Source: Magnetococcales bacterium
Lineage (GTDB): Bacteria > Pseudomonadota > Magnetococcia > Magnetococcales > DC0425bin3
DNA: 8,337 nt
Direction: 5' to 3'
NCBI GenBank assembly: GCA_015229045.1
Contig: JADGCJ010000071.1
Location: 1 to 8,337, forward strand
Shown: positions 1 to 5,845 of the stretch, piece by piece
How positions within the stretch are numbered: the first letter of the stretch is position 1
Layout of the letters: the number at the start of each line of letters is the position of its first letter
Program-made: the position numbers and the translations under genes
Notes under the pieces: generated by a model
Seen by the model: the letters and a program-made list of their open reading frames with translations, nothing else
Told to the model about the DNA's origin: nothing
The model's database searches: none

Positions 1-86
1 GCCAGGGAGCCAGCCCCCTGGACCCCGATTCGTTGCCGGGTGCTGAATAGTTACCCAATCATTTTAAAAAAGCTGCGCATCTCGAA
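1..86 (-). repeat. Dispersed intergenic repeat copy 1, with hairpin, 3' of kdpE
   Basis: Read on the minus strand, this element begins five bases after the kdpE stop codon. Its first 25 bases (86 down to 62) start TTCGAGATGCG and run through a six-T tract into AAA. They match 22 of 25 positions at 8244-8268 in the right-hand copy. Further along, GGTCCAGG (24 to 17) is also shared and opens a hairpin at 2-21: CCAGGG pairs with CCCTGG, extended by a G-T wobble and a G-C pair, around a 4-base loop. The middle part (about 25-60) is unlike the other copies. The element continues past the window edge, so a second stem like those in the other copies cannot be checked. A role as transcription terminator or mRNA 3' stabiliser for kdpE is inferred from position; no T-run follows the stem inside the window. 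Confidence 0.65.
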
Positions 87-91
87 TTCGA

Positions 92-796
92 TCACGACTG
101 GACCAGTCGATAACCAATGCCGGTTTCCGTCAAAATGTGTTTGGGATTGGCAGGTTCCTGTTCAATCTTGCGCCGCAAACCGGCCATGAAAACACGCAAA
201 TAGTGTGGCCGATCGACATAACCCGGTCCCCAAACCTCGCGCATGATCTGGCGATGCGTCAACACCCGGCCCAGATTGGTCACCAGCAGAGTCAGGATTC
301 GGTATTCGAGAGGAGTCAGATGGATCACCTGCCCGTCACGCGTCACACGGCGCAGAGCCATGTCCAGGCAGACGTCGCCAAATTCAAAAACCCCTCCACT
401 CCCCACTGCCTCGTCACCCTTGCGCGGGGTACGCCGTAACACGGCACGAATCCGCGCCTGCAACTCGGGCACACCGAAGGGCTTGGTCAGATAATCATCG
501 GCGCCGGCATCGAGGGCTTCCACTTTTTGCACCTCTTCCGTGCGTACCGACAAAACCAGAATGGGCGTGTCACACCAGAGTCGCAGTTCGCGGATGACAT
601 CGACGCCATCGCGATCCGGCAAACCCAGATCGAGAATGATCAGGTCGGGATGGTGCGTCGCCGTCTCCATGATGCCCTGGGCAGCCGTCTCCGACTCCCA
701 CACCTTGAAGCCCGAGGCACCCAGAGCCATGGCCACATAATGACGCACCAGGGCTTCATCTTCGATCAAAATGGCATGACGCAAGGAGTCAGTCAT
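92..796 (-). CDS. kdpE: KdpE-like OmpR-family two-component response regulator
   Basis: Cytoplasmic DNA-binding response regulator of 234 residues, close to the usual KdpE length of about 225-235. The N-terminal receiver domain (about 7-122) has the acidic pair E12-D13, phospho-acceptor D56 in LIILDLGLPD, switch residue S83 and K105 in the LTKPFG motif. A C-terminal winged-helix domain (about 138-232) follows, with HLTPLEYRIL, RQIMREVWGP and a final TETGIGYR. DLGLPD, ALDAGADDYL and the HYLR...MAGLRRKIEQ block are typical of KdpE, which with the sensor KdpD controls the high-affinity potassium pump KdpFABC. The ATG at 796 has AGAAGGA about 6 bases upstream. No kdpD, kdpA, kdpB or kdpC is in the window: upstream is a repeat and then oadB, so the partner kinase is elsewhere or lies beyond position 1. 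The KdpE assignment rests on motif resemblance; another OmpR-type regulator of the same subclass is the main alternative. Confidence 0.87.
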   Translation of the reverse strand: MTDSLRHAILIEDEALVRHYVAMALGASGFKVWESETAAQGIMETATHHPDLIILDLGLPDRDGVDVIRELRLWCDTPILVLSVRTEEVQKVEALDAGADDYLTKPFGVPELQARIRAVLRRTPRKGDEAVGSGGVFEFGDVCLDMALRRVTRDGQVIHLTPLEYRILTLLVTNLGRVLTHRQIMREVWGPGYVDRPHYLRVFMAGLRRKIEQEPANPKHILTETGIGYRLVQS

Positions 797-853
797 GGAA
801 ATCCTTCTGCATCCGACACCTCAAGGGGAAGGAGCGCATCCCCGTCGGTTCCA

Positions 854-882
854 ATGATACATATTTTTTAAACTTTTGGAAG
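854..882 (-). promoter_or_regulatory. Weak candidate promoter for kdpE inside the repeat edge
   Basis: On the minus strand the AT-rich stretch preceding kdpE contains TATCAT (859 to 854) as a possible -10. About 15 to 17 bases further upstream lies TTCCAA/CTTCCA, a poor -35 match. The site overlaps the T-run/AAA core of the adjacent repeat element, so if it is real the repeat supplies part of the kdpE promoter. The evidence is only base composition and one hexamer. Confidence 0.2.
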
Positions 883-950
883 ACCAGGACGGAGATCCGG
901 GAGGAAGGGCTCTCCCCTTCCTCCCGGTGAATCTTGGGGCAGAACCCCAA
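864..950 (+). repeat. Dispersed intergenic repeat copy 2, with two hairpins
   Basis: This element lies between the kdpE start and the oadB stop. Positions 864-889 (six T, then AAAC, ending in AGGA) match 22 of 26 bases at 8259-8284. It then shows GATCCGGGAGG where the right-hand copy has GGTCCAGGAAGG, followed by two hairpins. The first is a perfect 13-bp stem, 897-909 with 915-927, loop CTCTC. The second is a 6-bp TTGGGG/CCCCAA stem, 934-939 with 945-950, loop CAGAA. The order T-run core, long GC stem, TTGGGG stem is the same as at 8259-8336. It is orientated opposite to the flanking genes. Confidence 0.75.
897..950 (-). terminator. Tandem GC-rich hairpins downstream of oadB (possible terminator)
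   Basis: Two stems, 13 bp (897-909/915-927) and 6 bp (934-939/945-950), lie about 100 bases past the oadB stop. On the minus strand the long stem is followed within about 30 bases by an A-then-A/T-rich stretch rather than a clean U-tract, so classical intrinsic termination is not assured. The structure itself is certain; its function as a terminator or 3'-end stabiliser of the oad transcript is inferred from position. Confidence 0.4.
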
Positions 951-1005
951 CGACGTCCTTCATGCCAACAGGATTGACGGCCAGGAAAACGACGTACTCC
1001 AAGGC

Positions 1006-1031
1006 GGTCACGGTTGATGACCGTCTTTTTT
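1006..1031 (+). terminator. Small hairpin followed by six T (plus strand)
   Basis: GGTCA (1006-1010) can pair with TGACC (1018-1022), or alternatively ACGGT (1010-1014) with ACCGT (1020-1024). A run of six T at 1026-1031 follows. This resembles a weak intrinsic terminator for plus-strand transcription running toward the oadB stop, 18 bases away. No plus-strand gene precedes it, so it may protect oadB from antisense reading or be chance. Confidence 0.25.
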
Positions 1032-1048
1032 GTCGAACCGCCCCGAAA

Positions 1049-2176
1049 TCAGTGGACACCCAACAGAGCCAGAAGGATACCACCCGAAATGGCGGTGCCA
1101 AACACCCCGGAGAGGTTGGGGCCCATGGCCTGATAGATCAGGTAGTTTTCCGGATCATACTTCAGGGCTTCATTGTGCGACACCTTGGCCGCTATGGGCA
1201 CCGAAGCGATACCCGCCGAACCGATCAGGGGATTGACCTTGTCCTTGAGAAACCAGTTCATGACCTTGGCACCCAACACACCCGATGCCGTCCCGAAGAC
1301 AAAGGCGATCAAGCCGAGAATGACGATCTGGATGGTTTTCCAGGTCAGGAACGTATCCGCGTTCATGGTGGAACCGACGGCCAGCGTCAGGATGATGATG
1401 ATGACGTTCATGATCTCGTTGGCCGCCGATTTGGACAGACGGTCGACGATGAGAACCTCCTTGTACAGGTTGCCCAGCATGAGCATGGTGATCAGGGGCG
1501 CAACGGGCGGAAAAAACAGATTGACGATGATACCGATCACGATCGGAAAGGCGATCCTCTCCAGCCGGGAGACCTTCCGCAACTGCTTCATCTTGATCAG
1601 GCGCTCCTCTTTTGTCGTCAGCAGACGCATCACCGGGGGTTGAATGAGAGGCATCAAGGCCATGTAGGAGTAGGCCGCCACGGAAATCTGGGGCAGGAGA
1701 TGCGGCGCCAGTTTCATGGTGACGAAGATGGCCATGGGACCATCGGCACCCCCGATGATACCGATGGCACCCGCCTCCAGAATGGTAAAACCGAGCAACT
1801 TGGCAAGAATGAGCGCAACAAAAATACCCAAATGCGCCGCCGCCCCCAATATGACCAACCTGGGATTGGCAATCATCGGGCCGAAATCGGTCAACGCCCC
1901 GACGCCAAAAAAGATCAGGGGTGGAACAATGAGCAGTGCCAACCCCTTGTAGGCATAGGTAAACAACCCACCCGGCTGAATCAAATCAGACCCGGGGATG
2001 TTCGAGATGACGCAAGCAAAACCAATTCCGATCAAAAGCAGCGGTTCGTATTTCTTGGCAACGGCCAGGTAGATCATGGTGACACCGACACAGATCATCA
2101 GCAGATTTCCCGGAGAAAAGCTGGCGATGCCGGTCTGATCCTTCATGGCATTGAAAAAGAGAATGGCCTGTTCCAT
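1049..2176 (-). CDS. oadB: Sodium-ion-translocating decarboxylase, beta subunit (OadB/GcdB/MmdB family)
   Basis: Integral membrane protein of 375 residues, the length of the shorter members of this family. In known complexes the beta subunit carries sodium ions outward, coupled to decarboxylation of carboxybiotin held by a separate alpha/biotin subunit. Visible family signatures are GIIGGADGPMAIF (about 139-151) with the conserved aspartate D145, YSYMALMPLIQPP (169-181), NPLIGSAGIASVP (315-327) and MGPNLSGVFG (351-360). Hydrophobic spans recur throughout. Two positions differ from what I recall of the family: DGPM for DGPT, and AAKV (K331) where an arginine is usual. The gene lies 61 bases after a probable gamma-like gene, downstream of pntAB. 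A GAAGAGA-like weak ribosome site precedes the ATG at 2176. No alpha subunit gene is present, so substrate (oxaloacetate, methylmalonyl-CoA or glutaconyl-CoA) cannot be assigned. The family call is firm; the symbol is generic. Confidence 0.9.
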   Translation of the reverse strand: MEQAILFFNAMKDQTGIASFSPGNLLMICVGVTMIYLAVAKKYEPLLLIGIGFACVISNIPGSDLIQPGGLFTYAYKGLALLIVPPLIFFGVGALTDFGPMIANPRLVILGAAAHLGIFVALILAKLLGFTILEAGAIGIIGGADGPMAIFVTMKLAPHLLPQISVAAYSYMALMPLIQPPVMRLLTTKEERLIKMKQLRKVSRLERIAFPIVIGIIVNLFFPPVAPLITMLMLGNLYKEVLIVDRLSKSAANEIMNVIIIILTLAVGSTMNADTFLTWKTIQIVILGLIAFVFGTASGVLGAKVMNWFLKDKVNPLIGSAGIASVPIAAKVSHNEALKYDPENYLIYQAMGPNLSGVFGTAISGGILLALLGVH

Positions 2177-2237
2177 CGTGTCGTCTCTTCGGTGTGGTGT
2201 TGACGTTATACAGTCAAAACGACAAAGTCGAATATCT

Positions 2238-2405
2238 TCAGTGTCCCCCCCGTCTCAGTTTCTCTTCATCAATGGCCCCCAGTTTGTTGATCAACGGCAA
2301 GAAAGCCAACACCACACCGATCCCGGCGATCATGACAAAGCTCAGGACGAAATCGATGAGGCTCAAGATGAGTGCCCCGTTGACCGAGTCTTCAATCAAC
2401 ATCAT
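2238..2405 (-). CDS. Small membrane protein, probable OadG-like gamma subunit
   Basis: A 55-codon gene, ATG at 2405 and TGA at 2240-2238. A strong ribosome site GGGAGAAG lies 4 bases before the first ATG and 7 before the second (2402), so translation may begin at either. The product starts MMLIEDSVNG, has a hydrophobic stretch at about 11-40 with one buried aspartate (D18), and ends in a short charged tail rich in E, K and R. The segment IAGIGVVLAFLPLI fits the GxGxV...FL pattern of the OAD gamma membrane helix, and gamma genes normally sit beside beta genes, as here. It is shorter than usual gamma subunits (about 80-100 residues) and lacks the extended C-terminal tail. Known gamma subunits help assemble the complex and hold alpha to the membrane. 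The gamma identity is inferred from size, position and the short motif; it could be an unrelated small membrane partner of OadB. Confidence 0.65.
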   Translation of the reverse strand: MMLIEDSVNGALILSLIDFVLSFVMIAGIGVVLAFLPLINKLGAIDEEKLRRGGH

Positions 2406-2526
2406 GTCACTTCTCCCATTTCGAGGAATTCAACTAAGATTTGTTGTAAAATAACAAAAAAGAACCGCCACCCCGTCACCTTCCCACGCCCCCCGATGTT
2501 GCAGCCTTCAGCGGCGACCGGCCCCC

Positions 2527-2559
2527 CGTCTCCCCTTCTCAGGCCGAGAAGGGGAGACG
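2527..2559 (-). terminator. 14-bp perfect hairpin between pntB and the gamma-like gene
   Basis: CGTCTCCCCTTCTC (2527-2540) pairs perfectly with GAGAAGGGGAGACG (2546-2559) around the loop AGGCC on the plus strand. It starts about 70 bases past the pntB stop. On the minus strand the stem is followed by a G/C-rich stretch with no U-tract, so it is not a textbook intrinsic terminator. About 70 bases further on lies TTCTTTTTTG (about 2463-2454), then an AT-rich segment with a small TTGTT/AACAA inverted repeat (2441-2457), then the ribosome site of the next gene. The stem may stabilise the pntAB message or cause partial termination; the AT-rich part could hold a promoter for the oad pair, though I see no clear -35/-10. 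Confidence 0.5.
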
Positions 2560-2629
2560 CAAGGCACGGCCGGAAAGACAATCACCCGTCTGCGCCAACA
2601 TGGCAAGCCACGCAGACGGACTCTCCTGC

Positions 2630-4042
2630 CTACGAACGAAGGCTGTTGAGAACCTCATCGAGCATCTTTTTCGCATCCCCGAACAGCATGCGATTGTTTT
2701 CCTTGTAGAACAACGGATTGTCAACACCAGCATAGCCGGAAGCCATGGAGCGCTTCATGACGATGGAGGTTTTGGCTTTCCACACTTCCAGCACGGGCAT
2801 CCCGGCGATGGGGCTGTTGGGATCCTCTTGTGCCGCCGGGTTGACGATGTCGTTGGCGCCGATCACCATGACCACATCGGTCTGGGGAAAGTCATGGTTG
2901 AGTTCATCCATCTCCAGAACGATGTCGTAAGGCACCTTGGCCTCGGCCAGGAGGACGTTCATGTGACCAGGCATGCGACCCGCCACGGGGTGGATACCGA
3001 ACCGGACATTCACCCCTTTTTCACGCAACGCCGCCGTGATTTCGCACACCGTATGCTGGGCCTGGGCGACGGCCATGCCATAACCGGGGACGATGATGAC
3101 ATTGCTGGCCTGGCGTAGCAGCTCCGCCGTATCACCCGCATTGATGGACTGGACCTCCCCCTGGGGGGCCTCGGAACCGGCTGCCGGGGCCGTACCACCC
3201 CCCGTGCCGAAACCACCGGCAATCACCGCGACGAAGTGCCGGTTCATGGCGCGGCACATGATGTAGGAGAGAATGGCGCCCGACGACCCCACCAGTGCGC
3301 CCACCACGATCAACAGGTCGTTGGAGAGCATGAAGCCGGTGGCCGATGCAGCCCACCCCGAGTAGCTGTTCAGCATGGAGACCACCACCGGCATGTCGGC
3401 ACCACCGATGGCCATCACCATGTGGATGCCAAACAGCAGGGAGAGGATCGTCATGATGAGCAGGGGAGCGATGCCATCGCCGACGGATTCGGCCCCCAGG
3501 AACCACTTCCCCGCCGCGATGACGGCGATCAGCAGAGCCAGATTCAGGAAGTGCCGGGCCGGCAGCAACATCGGCTTGCCACCGATTTTTCCGGAGAGCT
3601 TGCCGAAGGCGATCAGAGAGCCGGAGAAGGTGATGGCACCGATCAGGATGCCGATGTAGATCTCCACCTCGTGGATGGTTTTTTCGACACCCGTGAAGTG
3701 GGCCGTGGGATCGATGAAGTTGGCAAAACCGACCAGACAGGCGGCAAGACCTACCAGACTGTGCATCAAAGCGACCAGCTCAGGCATTTGGGTCATCTTG
3801 ACGCGAATGGCGGCATAGATACCCAGGGAGCCGCCAACGGCCATGCCGATCATGATGTTGGCGTAGTTGGAAGCCCCGGCGATCCGCGGTCCAAGCAGGG
3901 TTGCGACGACGGCGATCGTCATGCCGATGATCCCGAAAAGGTTGCCGCGCCGGGATGTTTCAGGGTGGCTGAGTCCACCGAGACTGAGAATGAACAAAAT
4001 CGTTGCACCGATGTAGGCGACTGTGATCAATCCTTCGTTCAT
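2630..4042 (-). CDS. pntB: NAD(P) transhydrogenase, beta subunit (PntB)
   Basis: Integral membrane beta subunit, 470 residues (E. coli PntB 462), of the proton-translocating transhydrogenase, which uses the proton gradient to transfer hydride from NADH to NADP+. Residues 1-275 are a series of hydrophobic helices (domain II). They include [20 protein letters not shown] with H94, equivalent to the proton-path histidine H91 of E. coli, and [20 protein letters not shown] with D216. A Gly/Ala/Pro-rich linker (about 277-295) leads to the cytoplasmic NADP-binding domain III (about 313-466). There, [12 protein letters not shown] (318-329), [15 protein letters not shown] (351-365), [10 protein letters not shown] (393-402) and [10 protein letters not shown] (430-439) are the expected nucleotide-binding motifs. 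It starts 14 bases after the pntA stop with GGGGAAATGAG in the gap as ribosome site, so it is co-transcribed with pntA. Nothing looks broken. Confidence 0.97.
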   Translation of the reverse strand: MNEGLITVAYIGATILFILSLGGLSHPETSRRGNLFGIIGMTIAVVATLLGPRIAGASNYANIMIGMAVGGSLGIYAAIRVKMTQMPELVALMHSLVGLAACLVGFANFIDPTAHFTGVEKTIHEVEIYIGILIGAITFSGSLIAFGKLSGKIGGKPMLLPARHFLNLALLIAVIAAGKWFLGAESVGDGIAPLLIMTILSLLFGIHMVMAIGGADMPVVVSMLNSYSGWAASATGFMLSNDLLIVVGALVGSSGAILSYIMCRAMNRHFVAVIAGGFGTGGGTAPAAGSEAPQGEVQSINAGDTAELLRQASNVIIVPGYGMAVAQAQHTVCEITAALREKGVNVRFGIHPVAGRMPGHMNVLLAEAKVPYDIVLEMDELNHDFPQTDVVMVIGANDIVNPAAQEDPNSPIAGMPVLEVWKAKTSIVMKRSMASGYAGVDNPLFYKENNRMLFGDAKKMLDEVLNSLRS

Positions 4043-4056
4043 GACTCATTTCCCCA

Positions 4057-5637
4057 TTATCTTTGAAACATGCGCAACATGCGCTGTGTAACCCAGAAGC
4101 CACCAAACATGTTGACGGCGGTAAGCCCGATAGCCAATCCCGCCAACAAGGTGATCAGGACTCCTGGAGAGGAAATTTGGATCAGGGCACCTATGACGAT
4201 GATGCTGCTGATGGCGTTGGTGACACTCATCAGGGGCGTGTGCAGTGCGGGCGTCACGTTCCAGATCACCATGTAGCCGATGAAACAGGCCAGAACAAAT
4301 ACGGTAAAGTGATTCAGGAAGGACGCAGGAGCGCCTATGCCGATCAAACCAAAAATGACCGCCGCAACCAGGCCCGTCGCAAGAACAGACTGCGACGAAG
4401 AGGGTGCCCCGGCACCATGACCATGCCCACCTTTGGCCTCCGGTTTCGCAACTGCCTTGGCAGGAGCGGCCGGTTTTGCAGGAGCCGCCGAAAGCCTCGG
4501 GGGCGGGGGCGGCCAGGTGATGGTCCCCTCCTTGATCACCGTGGTGCCACGAATGACCTCATCGTCCATATTGATGTTGATGACGCCATCCTTGGTTTTG
4601 CACAACTCTTCGGTCAGCCGCAGCAGGTTGGTGGCGTAGAGCTGGCTCGACTGCCGCGCCAGACGGCTGGGCAGGTCGGCATAACCGATGATGGTCACAT
4701 CGTTGTGGACCACCTTCTGGTGGGGAACGGTATACTCGCAGTTGCCACCCTGCTCCGCAGCCAGATCGACGATCACGCTGCCGGGCTTCATGCTGTCCAC
4801 CATCGCCTTGGTGATCAGCTTGGGCGCCGGTTTGCCCGGGATCAGGGCGGTGGTGATGATGATGTCGACCTCGGCGGCCTGCTTGTTCATCATGTCAAGC
4901 TGGGCCTTCTTGAAGGCGTCGCTCATCTCTTTGGCATAGCCACCAACGCCGGTACCCTCCTCCTCAATGTTGGGAGAGACAAACTCCGCGCCCATACTCT
5001 TGACCTGGTCTTTCACTTCCGGACGGGTATCGGTGGCACGGACAATGGCACCCAGACCCGACGCGGCACCAATGGCCGCCAATCCGGCCACACCGGCACC
5101 GATGACCAACACCTTCGCGGGCGGTACCTTGCCGGCGGCGGTGATCTGTCCGGTAAAAAAGCGTCCGAAGGCATGTGCGGCCTCCACCACCGCCCGATAA
5201 CCGGCAATGTTGGCCATCGAAGAGAGGGCATCCAGCTTTTGTGCGCGGGAGATGCGCGGCACCGAATCCATGGCCAGCACATTCACCTTCTTGCTGGCCA
5301 AAAGGTCCATCAGCTCCTTGTTCTGGGCCGGCCAGATGAAGCTGACGAGGGTGCAACCCTCCTTCAACAACTCCGCCTCGTGCTTGCCGCTTTTGGGGTG
5401 AGCCATGGGCGCACGCACCTTGAATACGATGTCCACCGCACCCCACAAGCTCTTGGCGTCGGGCAGAATCTCCGCTCCCGCATCCTTGAAATGGGCATCG
5501 AGGAATTGTGATTCGAGGCCAGCCCCCGACTCCACAGCCACCGTGAAACCCAACTTGATCAGGCTGCGTACCGAATCAGGACTGGCTGCCACCCGGTTCT
5601 CACCCGGGTATACTTCCTTGGGAATACCGATCTTCAT
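4057..5637 (-). CDS. pntA: NAD(P) transhydrogenase, alpha subunit, undivided (PntA)
   Basis: Alpha subunit of 526 residues (E. coli 510) with both parts in one chain, not split into pntAA and pntAB. Domain I (about 1-375) binds NAD(H): MKIGIPKE start, VESGAG (35-40), MDSVPRISRAQKLDALSS (123-140), Rossmann motif VIGAGVAGLAAIG (178-190) and DTRPEV (203-208), then VDLAAEQGGN (290-299). A Pro/Ala-rich and Gly/His linker (376-415) precedes four hydrophobic helices (about 418-435, 441-461, 473-490, 493-511), including NVTPALHTPLMSVTNAISS. I chose the ATG at 5637: from here the protein begins exactly like known PntA, and GGAGGAGG lies about 11 bases upstream. An in-frame ATG at 5658 would add seven residues but has no ribosome site before it. 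The partner pntB follows after 14 bases. The gene is divergent from trpC, with a structured leader. Confidence 0.96.
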   Translation of the reverse strand: MKIGIPKEVYPGENRVAASPDSVRSLIKLGFTVAVESGAGLESQFLDAHFKDAGAEILPDAKSLWGAVDIVFKVRAPMAHPKSGKHEAELLKEGCTLVSFIWPAQNKELMDLLASKKVNVLAMDSVPRISRAQKLDALSSMANIAGYRAVVEAAHAFGRFFTGQITAAGKVPPAKVLVIGAGVAGLAAIGAASGLGAIVRATDTRPEVKDQVKSMGAEFVSPNIEEEGTGVGGYAKEMSDAFKKAQLDMMNKQAAEVDIIITTALIPGKPAPKLITKAMVDSMKPGSVIVDLAAEQGGNCEYTVPHQKVVHNDVTIIGYADLPSRLARQSSQLYATNLLRLTEELCKTKDGVININMDDEVIRGTTVIKEGTITWPPPPPRLSAAPAKPAAPAKAVAKPEAKGGHGHGAGAPSSSQSVLATGLVAAVIFGLIGIGAPASFLNHFTVFVLACFIGYMVIWNVTPALHTPLMSVTNAISSIIVIGALIQISSPGVLITLLAGLAIGLTAVNMFGGFWVTQRMLRMFQR

Positions 5638-5673
5638 CGCTCCAGTAACCTCCTCCATGCTGTGGGAACATCA

Positions 5674-5705
5674 GGGGCCGTGGACAAGTTCCAAGGAACG
5701 GCCCC
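5674..5705 (-). promoter_or_regulatory. Inverted repeat in the pntA leader
   Basis: GGGGCCGT (5674-5681) is a perfect 8-bp inverted repeat of ACGGCCCC (5698-5705). Inside it, GTTCC (5688-5692) can pair with GGAAC (5695-5699), competing for two bases. Next to it CCACC (5704-5708) can pair with GGTGG (5715-5719). If pntA is transcribed from the AT-rich region to the right, all of this lies in its 5' untranslated leader, ending about 37 bases before the chosen start. It may be an mRNA leader structure or an operator; I recognise no known regulator site. Confidence 0.35.
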
Positions 5706-5739
5706 ACCTGCCTGGGTGGAAACCTTCCTTCAAAACGCC

Positions 5740-5745
5740 ATCATA
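5740..5745 (-). promoter_or_regulatory. Candidate -10 box for pntA
   Basis: On the minus strand TATGAT (5745 to 5740) resembles a sigma-70 -10 hexamer, about 100 bases upstream of pntA in the AT-rich part of the divergent region. The -35 region at proper spacing (TTTCTG) is poor, so this is a weak call. Confidence 0.25.
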
Positions 5746-5756
5746 TAGCAATCTTT

Positions 5757-5786
5757 TTGCGCAGAAATATGTTAATTTTTTATATA
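5757..5786 (+). promoter_or_regulatory. Candidate sigma-70-like promoter for trpC-trpF-accD
   Basis: TTGCGC (5757-5762) and TATATA (5781-5786) are separated by 18 bases, within the most AT-rich segment of the pntA-trpC intergenic region, about 60 bases before the trpC start. TATAAA (5783-5788) is an overlapping alternative. I see no leader peptide rich in tryptophan codons and no attenuator hairpin between this site and trpC, so classical trp attenuation is not supported. Confidence 0.4.
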
Positions 5787-5845
5787 AACTGGTATGGTGT
5801 CGCGAATTCGGCTTCGGAAAACAACCCGGAGGAGACTCTTTCTCG

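Noticed and set aside
962..2203. Long plus-strand open frame of 413 codons opposite oadB
   Set aside because: It mirrors a clearly real membrane protein gene on the minus strand. Its product is a charged, Gln/Asp/His-rich sequence without any recognisable domain, typical of antisense frames in GC-rich genes.
2600..3118. Plus-strand frame of 172 codons opposite the pntB NADP-binding domain
   Set aside because: It is antisense to a conserved domain, His/Asp/Gly-rich, with no recognisable family.
4063..5511. Long plus-strand open frame of 482 codons opposite pntA, and a similar one at 3236-4066 opposite pntB
   Set aside because: Both are antisense to highly conserved transhydrogenase genes, have Arg/Gly/His-rich low-complexity products, and lack convincing ribosome sites.
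5638..5658. Longer pntA start at 5658
   Set aside because: It adds seven residues absent from known PntA and has no ribosome site; the GGAGGAGG that would be coded in this extension serves better as the ribosome site for the ATG at 5637.
5405..5845. Upstream in-frame extension of trpC by 147 codons
   Set aside because: The extension runs antisense through pntA and the promoter region, has no TrpC-like sequence, and a good ribosome site precedes the ATG at 5846.
5787..5845. Possible trp leader peptide and attenuator before trpC
   Set aside because: The short frame starting at 5794 has no tryptophan codon cluster and no terminator/antiterminator pair is visible.
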